Shown here: positions 7,108-13,702 of the stretch, piece after piece | Numbering within the stretch: the stretch's first letter is position 1 | Layout of the letters: each line of letters begins with the position of its first letter | Assembly (NCBI GenBank): GCA_964473335.1 | Contig: CAYYOO010000020.1 | Span: forward strand, 1-25,669 | Length of the DNA stretch: 25,669 nt | Reading direction: 5' to 3' | From: CAYZTD01 sp964473335 | Lineage (GTDB): Archaea > Thermoplasmatota > E2 > DHVEG-1 | The notes under the pieces: generated by a model | What the model saw: only the letters and a program-made list of their open reading frames with translations | Told to the model about the DNA's origin: nothing | Databases searched by the model: none | Translations under genes and position numbers: made by a program

Positions 7108-7286
7108 TTACATATTGAAAATGACAAAAATNNNNNNNNNNNNNNNNNNNNNNNNNNNNNNNNNNNNNNNNNNNNNNNNNNNNNNNNNNNNNNNNNNNNN
7201 NNNNNNNNNNNNNNNNNNNNNNNNNNNNNNNCTAAAATTAGTTTAAAAGCTCTTTTTTTCCTTTACATATTGAAAATGACAAAAAT
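7077..7286. other. Spurious assembly gap: 55-nt duplicate, 100 N, same 55-nt duplicate
   Basis: Bases 7077-7131 and 7232-7286 are identical (55 nt) and flank a 100-N run at 7132-7231. This is what scaffolding two contigs that share one terminal 55-mer produces. The genome most likely reads straight from 7131 into 7287 with neither Ns nor the second copy. Confidence 0.9.
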
Positions 7287-7650
7287 TAATCATGTCGCAC
7301 TTCAATTTAAAACTAAAAAAGAAGCAGACATATTTTTTGAAAAAATACTAGATATTCCAAAAGTTAAAGAATTTGACCTATCAAAAAATTTATCTGAAGA
7401 GATTTTTAATGTATCAAAAGAAGTCAGTGTATGTGTTTATGACAATCAAAAGACAAGATTTGAAGTGTTTATCTCAGGTGAAAAACAAGATTTTTCTTTT
7501 AACCATATATGTATAGAAATAAAAAATAGAGAAAAATTTATTGAAAAATGTAAAAAATATGATTTAGAGGTAAATCTTGTTAAAAAAGGAGAAAAAACTC
7601 TACTATTCATAAAAGATTTCAATAAGAATATTTATGAAGTGAAAAGCTAA
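7276..7650 (+). CDS. VOC-superfamily (glyoxalase-fold) protein of unknown substrate
   Basis: The 124-residue protein shows the paired beta-alpha-beta-beta-beta layout of a VOC fold: N-H-V-A-L-Q-F at 5-11, F-E-V-F at 62-65, F-N-H-I-C-I-E-I at 75-82, and N-I-Y-E-V at the end. His6, Glu63, His77 and Glu121 occupy the four usual metal-ligand positions, so it may be a metal-dependent lyase, isomerase or dioxygenase, or a binding protein. An in-frame TTG lies two codons upstream, but ATG 7276 is preferred. No Shine-Dalgarno is visible. With the artefactual gap collapsed, it starts about 30 nt after the alpha-oxoamine synthase stop and just past its terminator. It converges with the next gene, 4 nt apart. 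Confidence 0.75.
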   Translation: MTKINHVALQFKTKKEADIFFEKILDIPKVKEFDLSKNLSEEIFNVSKEVSVCVYDNQKTRFEVFISGEKQDFSFNHICIEIKNREKFIEKCKKYDLEVNLVKKGEKTLLFIKDFNKNIYEVKS

Positions 7651-7654
7651 AAAA

Positions 7655-8338
7655 TTACTTTTTCCATTTACCTTTTTTCTTTTGTTTTAAAACTCTATCT
7701 ATTATTGTTTTTTCATCTGCCTCAACAATGGTATCATCGTCATCGTCGTTTTTCTTTTTATGTTTTTCTAATGCATTTTCAATTGCCTGGCTATCTGCTT
7801 TTACAATTAGTGCATCGTCTTCATTTTTGGTTTTTTCATCTCCTGTTTCTTCTTTTGGTAAATCAGTATCACTTTCTTTTCTATCTAAAGATTTAGATTG
7901 ATCAGGCTCATCTTTTATTTCTTTATTTTCTTCAGTCACTTTAAAGACACTCGGTTCTTTTTTCTCTATTGGTTTTTCTTTTTCTATATCCTCAGTTTTT
8001 GTTTCAGAATAAATCTCCTTTTTAACAGGTTCTTTAATATCCATTGATTCTTTTTTTTCTAGTTTTGGCTCTTCTTCACTTGTTTCTTTTTTCATAGGAA
8101 TTGAATCTTTACTATCAAATGCTGAGTGCGAAGATTTTTTAACTGAAGAATTAGGAAAAAGGTTAAATGCTTCATTTAAAAAGTTCTTTTCTTCAATTGT
8201 TGGCATCCAAAAATATTCATTGTTTTCAACTGTTATATTAGGTGCCTTATTATTAAATCGAGCAACAATATCAATCTTACCAGAATTCTTATTTTTATTT
8301 AATTCCAGTTTAACATAAACATTATCATCTTTAGACAT
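7655..8338 (-). CDS. Hypothetical protein: short N-terminal domain, charged linker, two C-terminal IVxAD repeats
   Basis: I do not recognise this 227-residue protein. Residues 1-62 look folded, with alternating strands and an aromatic E-Y-F-W-M-P patch near 41-46. Residues 65-172 are a disordered Lys/Glu/Ser/Thr-rich linker. The C-terminus holds two copies of a 19-residue motif, 178-196 and 204-222, 26 residues apart and 9/19 identical, with I-V-x-A-D, Ile at motif position 9 and a closing K-K-K. No signal peptide or membrane helix is present, so it is probably cytoplasmic. AGGAGAG about 11 nt before the ATG supports the start. It lies 59 nt after the beta-helix gene. Function unknown; the repeats look like short interaction motifs. 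Confidence 0.75.
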   Translation of the reverse strand: MSKDDNVYVKLELNKNKNSGKIDIVARFNNKAPNITVENNEYFWMPTIEEKNFLNEAFNLFPNSSVKKSSHSAFDSKDSIPMKKETSEEEPKLEKKESMDIKEPVKKEIYSETKTEDIEKEKPIEKKEPSVFKVTEENKEIKDEPDQSKSLDRKESDTDLPKEETGDEKTKNEDDALIVKADSQAIENALEKHKKKNDDDDDTIVEADEKTIIDRVLKQKKKGKWKK

Positions 8339-8397
8339 ATATCCAAATCTCTCCTACAAAAAAGGATAATATATTATTAGAACTTAATACTTTCTTT

Positions 8398-9375
8398 TTA
8401 TAAACTGAATGAAGATAACATTTCTGATAGTTTTGGAATATTCAATTTTTTTATTTTGTCCATAAAATTATTGATTAGATCATTGTTTTTTCTGGTTTTA
8501 GTTTTTAATTCATTTGAAAAAGAAATCTCATTTCTATGAGAGTTTTTATTCATCCGGATATTACCATCTCTATTATTTGTTATTTCACAATCAATTATTT
8601 CATTATCACTTGAAGAAGAAAGATATATTCCATTTACTCGATTATCTTTTATTTCGCAATTAATTATCTTGTTATTGTTATTTGAAGAAGCTATTGCATC
8701 TATACCTGTATGTGTATTATTTATAAACCTACAATCTCTAATTTCATTATATGAGGAATATTGTAATTCTACACCATCACAATTATCTAAAAACACACAG
8801 TTTATAACTTTATTATAGTTACATTCATGTCCTTTCCACCCAAGAAAAGCTATTCCTTCATCCACACAATTTCTAAATTCTGAGTTCTTTATTGTTGCTT
8901 TTTCTGACCAAACTGCAATTCCAACAGGTGTTTCATATATATTACATGCATCTATTTCTACATTTGAAGAGATGACCTTTATTCCAGTTGTATACAAACC
9001 GGGGGCTCTATTAGTGATTTTAAAATTATTAATTTTAATACCCTGAGCCCCCAATCGGACGGCGTATTTGTTTTTGTTAGAGATGGGGCACAATATTGTG
9101 CTTTTTCTATCCTCTCCCACGAGGTTTATATTTTTTCTAATATCAATAATTTCTTCATATATTCCACTTTTAACATAGACTGTTGAACCAATTTTTGCAT
9201 CGTTAATTGCTTCTTGTATACTATTATAATTACTATCATCAGTTTTATCAACAATAATCAAGTTTTGTTTGGAATTTTCTTTTAAAATTTTTGCTGAAGT
9301 ATTTATTATCAAAGCTGAAGACAAAATAAGAAAAACTATTGTAATTATTGCTACTGCTCTTACACTTCTCTCCAT
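8398..9375 (-). CDS. Secreted right-handed beta-helix (NosD/PbH1-type) repeat protein
   Basis: From the ATG at 9375 the product has 325 residues. It starts with a signal peptide (R-S-V-R-A then about 20 hydrophobic residues). A region like the start of NosD-type beta-helices follows (Y-N-S-I-Q-E-A-I-N-D-A, G-S-T-V-Y-V-K-S-G-I-Y). After it come many short parallel rungs with N-x-I-x-[DN]-C and G-I-x-[LV]-x-x-S patterns. Such proteins are extracellular and often bind or cleave polysaccharides; no catalytic motif is evident. There is no C-terminal anchor or sorting signal. A longer reading from 9417 is rejected because the TATA box predicts transcription starting near 9416. The leader carries a 28-bp palindrome. 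Confidence 0.8.
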   Translation of the reverse strand: MERSVRAVAIITIVFLILSSALIINTSAKILKENSKQNLIIVDKTDDSNYNSIQEAINDAKIGSTVYVKSGIYEEIIDIRKNINLVGEDRKSTILCPISNKNKYAVRLGAQGIKINNFKITNRAPGLYTTGIKVISSNVEIDACNIYETPVGIAVWSEKATIKNSEFRNCVDEGIAFLGWKGHECNYNKVINCVFLDNCDGVELQYSSYNEIRDCRFINNTHTGIDAIASSNNNNKIINCEIKDNRVNGIYLSSSSDNEIIDCEITNNRDGNIRMNKNSHRNEISFSNELKTKTRKNNDLINNFMDKIKKLNIPKLSEMLSSFSL

Positions 9376-9387
9376 CTTACCAACCAC

Positions 9388-9415
9388 GTTAGTACATATC
9401 GTGATACGTACTAAC
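9388..9415. promoter_or_regulatory. 28-bp palindrome in the leader of the beta-helix gene
   Basis: Arms GTTAGTACATATC and GATACGTACTAAC pair over 13 bp with a single mismatch and a 2-nt centre. The gene's predicted transcription start is about 9416, so the dyad covers roughly +1 to +28. It could be an operator for a dimeric regulator or a hairpin at the mRNA 5' end. Confidence 0.6.
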
Positions 9416-9436
9416 ATGAGTTATTCTTTAAAATAA

Positions 9437-9446
9437 TATATTTAAA
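9437..9446 (-). promoter_or_regulatory. TATA box of the beta-helix gene
   Basis: On the minus strand TTTAAATATA is centred about 26 nt before the edge of the palindrome, placing the start of transcription near 9416. Confidence 0.6.
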
Positions 9447-9492
9447 TGTTATCTGAAAAAAATACATTTTGACAAAAAGTCAAAAAACAGGT

Positions 9493-10758
9493 TTAATCTA
9501 AAACAAAACCATTAAGTTTTATAACCTCATCAATAAATTTGTCTGCAACAACACTGTTACCTTCAAACGATAATTTGATATAATTTCCATAGCTAATATC
9601 GATTACATTTGCCTTATTATGTATTTTTGAAACAAGTGATTGTGATTGATTATTTATCGGCAGTTTTATTGTATATTTTTTTAACTTAGGAAGAGTAGAA
9701 TAAACCACATCGATCAGATCATCAATATTTTGTTGATTCTTTGCTGAAATTAATGCCATTTTTTTATCTTTACAAATGGACAAGGATCTAATTTCTTCAA
9801 ATTTATTTAGAACTTTAGAAGAGTCTAACAAATCAATTTTATTAAAAGCTATAATAATTGGCGATTCAACTCCAAGATCAGTCAGTTCTTTTAATGAGAT
9901 CTTTAATTTATCTTTTATCGTTTCTAAATCCTCAGAGAAATCCACTACCAAAATAACGAAATCCGCAAGCTTTATTTCCTCAAGAGTTGAATGGAAAGCA
10001 TCAACTATTAAAGAAGGTAGATCCTCAATGAAACCAACAGTATCTGTAACTAAAATAGGAAGACCTGAGTTAGTAATTTTCCTAGTCGTAGTAGAAAGCG
10101 TAGAAAAAAGCTTATCCTCTACCTTAACTTCTCCTTTAGATAAAATATTCAAAAGACTGCTTTTACCAGCATTGGTATATCCACATAAAGAAACCAAATA
10201 AAAGCCACCCGAATGCCTATTTTTTCTTCTAATGCTACGGCTTTGTCTTATTGTATCAAGGTTTTTTTTTATTTTTTTAATTTGTTTTTTCAAATTTTCA
10301 TAATAATCATCAACTTGATATTCCCCACCAGCCATAAAACCCGGATGCTCACCTGCTCTAGCCCTATGTATCAGTTCTCTAACAAAAGAACGCTCATACT
10401 GAATTTGAGCTAATCTTACTTGAAGCCTTGCTTCCTTTCTATCAGCCCTTCTTTCAAAAATATTTAAAATTAATGTGATCCTATCAAAAACATCAATCTT
10501 AAACTTTTTTTCCAAGTTGAACCACTGGGAAGGCTTTAATTTTCCATTTACAACAGCTAAATCTATCTTCTCTTCAGAATTTTTAATGAAATCATCGATT
10601 TCTTCAACTTTTCCAGAACCTACATAATAATTAACATCAGGATAATCCTTATTTTGAATAAAAGAATCAATCACTTCATAATCAAGCGATTTAATTAAAT
10701 CTTCAATTTCTTCAATATTTGGATCAATAGATATAACAATTGCTTTTTTTGCAGACAT
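9493..10758 (-). CDS. hflX: GTPase HflX, archaeal form
   Basis: HflX is a ribosome-associated GTPase; bacterial relatives split stalled or heat-damaged ribosomes. The 421-residue protein has an N-terminal nucleotide-binding-like domain (Y-Y-V-G-S-G-K at 44-50), the glycine-rich linker in its archaeal wording (G-E-H-P-G-F-M-A-G-G-E, 136-146), a coiled stretch at 155-180, and the G domain: G1 G-Y-T-N-A-G-K-S (193-200), G3 D-T-V-G (239-242), G4 N-K-I-D (306-309). A C-terminal beta domain follows. It lies 50 nt downstream of the 34-residue microprotein. A TATA element overlaps the end of that small gene, so hflX may have its own promoter with an inverted repeat at the start site. No clear Shine-Dalgarno. 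Confidence 0.95.
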   Translation of the reverse strand: MSAKKAIVISIDPNIEEIEDLIKSLDYEVIDSFIQNKDYPDVNYYVGSGKVEEIDDFIKNSEEKIDLAVVNGKLKPSQWFNLEKKFKIDVFDRITLILNIFERRADRKEARLQVRLAQIQYERSFVRELIHRARAGEHPGFMAGGEYQVDDYYENLKKQIKKIKKNLDTIRQSRSIRRKNRHSGGFYLVSLCGYTNAGKSSLLNILSKGEVKVEDKLFSTLSTTTRKITNSGLPILVTDTVGFIEDLPSLIVDAFHSTLEEIKLADFVILVVDFSEDLETIKDKLKISLKELTDLGVESPIIIAFNKIDLLDSSKVLNKFEEIRSLSICKDKKMALISAKNQQNIDDLIDVVYSTLPKLKKYTIKLPINNQSQSLVSKIHNKANVIDISYGNYIKLSFEGNSVVADKFIDEVIKLNGFVLD

Positions 10759-10779
10759 ACTGATATTAACTGATGCAGA

Positions 10780-10805
10780 ACCTATTAATTAAACATAGGT
10801 ATAAA
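10780..10805 (-). promoter_or_regulatory. hflX promoter with an overlapping inverted repeat
   Basis: On the minus strand TTTATAC (forward 10799-10805) predicts transcription start near 10776. Immediately downstream, ACCTAT (10780-10785) and ATAGGT (10795-10800) form a 6-bp inverted repeat with a 9-nt AT-only spacer, between the TATA box and the start site, where a repressor could act. Confidence 0.4.
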
Positions 10806-10808
10806 TGT

Positions 10809-10913
10809 TTAAGCAGTTGGCATAACAAATAACCAAAAAACAACAATAAAAATTGCCAAAACAACAGCAAAAATCGTATTTAACTTAGTTTCCATCTCCT
10901 CAGAAATATTCAT
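10809..10913 (-). CDS. 34-residue single-helix membrane microprotein
   Basis: A short reading frame encodes a polar N-terminus (M-N-I-S-E-E-M-E-T-K-L-N) followed by one membrane helix of about 20 residues ending F-W-L-F-V-M-P-T-A. The gene signals agree. A TATA box (10947-10954) predicts transcription start near 10925, and a Shine-Dalgarno-like AAGGGA sits about 9 nt before the ATG. The next gene, hflX, follows after 50 nt. The acidic N-terminus before the helix suggests an N-in orientation by the positive-inside rule only weakly, as lysine is single. I do not recognise a family: it is shorter than SecE or Sec61-beta and lacks their motifs. Partner and role are unknown; a small regulatory or assembly subunit is possible. 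Confidence 0.55.
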   Translation of the reverse strand: MNISEEMETKLNTIFAVVLAIFIVVFWLFVMPTA

Positions 10914-10946
10914 ATTACATCCCTTCGTAAAGAAATGCAGTTTTCA

Positions 10947-10954
10947 TTATAAAA
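10947..10954 (-). promoter_or_regulatory. TATA box of the microprotein gene
   Basis: Minus-strand TTTTATAA about 37 nt before the ATG at 10913 gives a predicted leader of about 12 nt that contains AAGGGA. Confidence 0.5.
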
Positions 10955-10994
10955 CGTTTTTTTGCAGGTGTATATGTATTTGAATAATTAGAAA

Positions 10995-11085
10995 TGAAAA
11001 TTCTAGGGTCTAGACTTTGGTGGAGATGAAAAATGAAAAGTTAAAAATAAACTTTACAATTTCATTATCCAGACCCTAGAAAGGG
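10995..11085 (-). ncRNA. Candidate structured RNA or stem-bounded element
   Basis: A perfect 11-bp stem (11001-11011 TTCTAGGGTCT with 11071-11081 AGACCCTAGAA) closes a 59-nt interior. The interior holds an imperfect second hairpin: AATGAA (11032-11037) with TTCATT (11061-11066), then AAGTT (11038-11042) with AACTT (11050-11054). On the minus strand, TTTTTATAAG at 11099-11108 predicts a transcript starting near 11077, at the stem, and the far side is T-rich. On the plus strand GTATATGTA near 10969-10978 could equally start at the other arm. No tRNA, SRP or RNase P features are recognisable, so strand and identity are open. Confidence 0.35.
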
Positions 11086-11136
11086 TTGTATAAAAGTATC
11101 TTATAAAAAGATTTTGAAATATTTGATTAATTAGAT

Positions 11137-11781
11137 TTAATTATTTTTATTTTTAAACCAATTAAGGGTGCAAAAGAAACGCTGGATTGAAGTTAGATTT
11201 CCAACTACAGCAAAATATATTAAAACCCATTCAAGTAGGTTGAACATAAAGATTGTATTATAACCATAAAAAATTAAAAAATGCTGGATTATTGGTGCAA
11301 AAATCAATAAAACAAGCCTATCTGCTCTACCTAAAAGACCCGAGTAATTACGCTTATAACCTATTGCTTGGGCTTGTGTGCCCATATAACTAGTAAGTAG
11401 CATTCCAACAATAGCCAAGAGACCTATTCCTGGTTCTCTATTCCACGCGCTGAGAGCAAGACCGCCGACTATTAAAACATCTGCATATCTATCAAGGGCA
11501 TGATCCAAGAAATCACCCCTTAAAGACGTTTTATTTGTTAACTTAGCTACCTTTCCATCAATTGCATCAAAAAAACCATTTAGAAAAACAAAGATAGAAG
11601 CAAAAATAAGATAGAAGTTAAAAAGTTCTAGATCTGGATTTGAAAAATAAAAAGACAACCCTGCTAAAAATGCAAAAATTAAGGATATCCATGTTAAGAC
11701 ATTTGGATCGATTTTTATAAATAATTTTGAAAATCGGGATAAAACTGGATCAATATTTTCTCTTTGATTATTTAGAACCAT
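11137..11781 (-). CDS. CDP-alcohol phosphatidyltransferase, probable archaetidylinositol phosphate synthase
   Basis: This 214-residue integral membrane enzyme has about six hydrophobic helices and the CDP-alcohol transferase motif with exact spacing: Asp72, Asp75-Gly76, Ala79, Gly89, Asp93, Asp97. The usual Arg after Ala79 is Lys80. The wording D-F-L-D-H-A-L-D-R-Y-A-D (90-101) is typical of archaetidylinositol phosphate synthases, which join CDP-archaeol and inositol-1-phosphate in archaeal polar-lipid synthesis. It starts 18 nt after the Fap7-like gene, with AGGAG at good spacing, so it is the last gene of a glyA - kinase - AIPS unit. Another polar head group is possible, since the motif fixes the reaction class rather than the alcohol. 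Confidence 0.85.
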   Translation of the reverse strand: MVLNNQRENIDPVLSRFSKLFIKIDPNVLTWISLIFAFLAGLSFYFSNPDLELFNFYLIFASIFVFLNGFFDAIDGKVAKLTNKTSLRGDFLDHALDRYADVLIVGGLALSAWNREPGIGLLAIVGMLLTSYMGTQAQAIGYKRNYSGLLGRADRLVLLIFAPIIQHFLIFYGYNTIFMFNLLEWVLIYFAVVGNLTSIQRFFCTLNWFKNKNN

Positions 11782-11799
11782 ATAAGTCTCCTACTGGAT

Positions 11800-12345
11800 T
11801 TAAAAATCCTTTAATATATTATCTGACCAATCTATTTTACCTATTTTATATTTTTTTATATTTTTAAAGTTTTTTCCTGCAATTTCAATGATTATATTTG
11901 AAACTTCATTTATACTAAGATTTGAGATATCAATTTCAAATATATCAGAATCATTATGAATTTCAACTGTTTCAGAAAGAATTATATCTAAAATCTCAGA
12001 TTCAATATTCTCTTTTATCTTTTTATCAGGCCAATTTTTTTTACCTAAATTCTTTTTCAGTTTTTTTGGGTCACATCGCAATATTATAACTTTATCTACT
12101 TTTGTAATTAAATGAGAAAGATGGCTATCGATAAACACAATTTCATCTGATTCATAAATTTCAAAATATTCATTTAATTTATCAATATCAACAATATTAG
12201 AATTGCGTTCTTCATCCTTACCAACGATCAAATCCTGTTTTTTAATAATCAAATCTAAATTAAGAACCTTATATCCTTTTTTCTCAATAATTTTTGAAAC
12301 AGAAGTTTTTCCAGTCCCAGGTGTCCCAGTAATTGCAATTAACAT
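11800..12345 (-). CDS. Fap7/AK6-type adenylate kinase (COG1936)
   Basis: The 181-residue protein begins with the P-loop G-T-P-G-T-G-K-T (7-14). It later shows the lid region typical of AK6: I-I-L-R-C-D-P, L-x-K-x-L, K-N-W-P-D-K-K-I-K-E-N-I-E-S-E-I-L-D-I-I-L. In many relatives Arg takes the place of Lys before N-W. Relatives act as nucleoside monophosphate kinases; in eukaryotes and archaea Fap7 also helps small-subunit ribosome maturation together with Rps14/uS11. The last 35 residues form a lysine-rich tail ending G-K-I-D-W-S-D. The ATG is 1 nt from the glyA stop, so the two are probably translationally coupled. Confidence 0.88.
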   Translation of the reverse strand: MLIAITGTPGTGKTSVSKIIEKKGYKVLNLDLIIKKQDLIVGKDEERNSNIVDIDKLNEYFEIYESDEIVFIDSHLSHLITKVDKVIILRCDPKKLKKNLGKKNWPDKKIKENIESEILDIILSETVEIHNDSDIFEIDISNLSINEVSNIIIEIAGKNFKNIKKYKIGKIDWSDNILKDF

Positions 12346-12346
12346 T

Positions 12347-13642
12347 TCAATCTATACTAAAATAATCATAGCCTCGGAATCCATCTTTAAAACAGTACTG
12401 AAGAACCTGAAAATCTTTTCTAAATTCTTTTATATCGTTCTTAATTTTTTTGACATCTTCTTTATCAATCAGTGCTCTTTTGTAAAATTCAGCAATTTCA
12501 TCCATTTCTTTTTCTTTCATACCGATACGTGTAAGTTCAGGTGTACCAAGTCTTAAACCTGATGGATTCAAAGGATCCTTATCACCTGGTATTGTGTTCA
12601 TATTTGTGACAATACCTGCATCTTCAAGTGTTTTTGCAGCTTCCTTTCCCTTACCTGGCCCAATTGATAAAAGAATTTGATGTGATTTAGTAAAACCTAA
12701 TTTTTCACCAAATACCTTAAAACCTCGTTCATGCAGTGCAGATGCAAGTGCTTGAGCGTTTTTAATTGTCTGCCCTGCATATTCTTTTCCAAATTCTAAA
12801 TGCTCTGCATAAGCAATAGCCTTAGCTGCAACATGATGCAAATGATAAGATGAAGTAACTCCAGGAAATACTCCAAAACCTAGCCTCATCAAGAATTTTT
12901 TATCTTCTTCAGTATCTCCTTTATGATCCGATAGAACCATTCCACCTTGCGGACCTGGGAGTGTTTTATGTGTTGACCCATTCATTACATCAGCACCTTC
13001 ATGTAAAGGATCTTGAAATTCTCCTCCTGCAATAAGACCTAACACATGTGCTGCATCATAAATCAAGTAAGCGCCTACATCATGAGCTGCCTCAGCTATC
13101 TCTTTTATTGGACTTGGGAATAAAAAAACGGATCTGCCATTTAGACATAGTGTTGGTTTAACCTTTTTTATTAGTTTTACTGCTCCATCAACATCAATGT
13201 TCATCTCTTCATCATTAAATGGATATGATATAAGTTCAACACCTCTAACTCCAGCGCCACCCCATTTACCAAAGCTTATATGAGCGCCGTTTGCTAGATC
13301 TAATACAACTGCTTTTTCACCAGGTTTAATCAAAGCTTTTAATACACCTATGTTTGCTGTTGTTCCTGCAGTAGGTCTGACATCAGCGTAATGACAATTA
13401 AAAAGTTTTTTAGCTAGCTCCATTGCTTTTAGTTCAACTTCATCAAAGAACTCACAGCCCTGATAGTATCTATTACCAGGTGTACCTTCTGCATATCTTC
13501 CATGAAAATCCGATAGTAACATCTCCCTACATAAAGGAGACAAAACATTTTCGCTAGCAATCATAGGAATAGAATTTGAAAAAAATTCATTGTTCTCTTT
13601 GGCTTTTTTTCTAACATATTCAGCTTCTTTAATCCAACTCAT
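12347..13642 (-). CDS. glyA: Serine hydroxymethyltransferase
   Basis: GlyA interconverts serine and glycine and charges tetrahydropterin with a methylene group. In archaea with methanopterin this is H4MPT, which would link this gene to the methionine operon at 779-3460. From the ATG at 13642 the protein has 431 residues. Visible motifs are I-A-S-E-N near 28, Y-A-E-G-T-P-G-N-R-Y-Y near 50, the PLP contact Y-D-A-A-H-V-L-G, and the Schiff-base lysine (residue 226) in G-S-T-H-K-T-L-P-G-P-Q-G-G. A GTG three codons upstream is in frame, but GTGAT there matches the end of the anti-Shine-Dalgarno target and is read as the ribosome site, as in radA. It heads the unit with the Fap7-like kinase and AIPS. 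Confidence 0.96.
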   Translation of the reverse strand: MSWIKEAEYVRKKAKENNEFFSNSIPMIASENVLSPLCREMLLSDFHGRYAEGTPGNRYYQGCEFFDEVELKAMELAKKLFNCHYADVRPTAGTTANIGVLKALIKPGEKAVVLDLANGAHISFGKWGGAGVRGVELISYPFNDEEMNIDVDGAVKLIKKVKPTLCLNGRSVFLFPSPIKEIAEAAHDVGAYLIYDAAHVLGLIAGGEFQDPLHEGADVMNGSTHKTLPGPQGGMVLSDHKGDTEEDKKFLMRLGFGVFPGVTSSYHLHHVAAKAIAYAEHLEFGKEYAGQTIKNAQALASALHERGFKVFGEKLGFTKSHQILLSIGPGKGKEAAKTLEDAGIVTNMNTIPGDKDPLNPSGLRLGTPELTRIGMKEKEMDEIAEFYKRALIDKEDVKKIKNDIKEFRKDFQVLQYCFKDGFRGYDYFSID

Positions 13643-13702
13643 GAAAATCACTCAAAAACCCTTAACAAAAATCCTAATAAAAAGGTAATGGAAAAAAACA
13701 AG

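Noticed and set aside
7077..7286. 55-nt direct repeats read as attachment sites or target-site duplications of a mobile element
   Set aside because: The copies are exactly 55 nt, end at an N-run, and the same thing happens at 23290-23499; contig-end overlap explains both.
7705..7896. Open frames antisense to recognised genes, for example here and at 14119-14439 and 24640-24999
   Set aside because: They mirror lysine- and glutamate-rich coding strands as Phe/Leu/Ser-rich translations, without ribosome sites or family features.
9376..9417. Start of the beta-helix protein at the upstream ATG (9417)
   Set aside because: The predicted transcription start is about 9416, the extra residues fall inside the palindrome, and the signal peptide begins properly at 9375.
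10809..10913. SecE or Sec61-beta identity for the microprotein
   Set aside because: It is shorter than those families and has none of their motifs before the helix; position beside hflX gives no Sec context.
10995..11085. tRNA or box C/D guide RNA in the 11-bp-stem element
   Set aside because: No D-arm, anticodon arm or T-loop consensus can be laid out, and no paired C (RUGAUGA) and D (CUGA) boxes are found on either strand.
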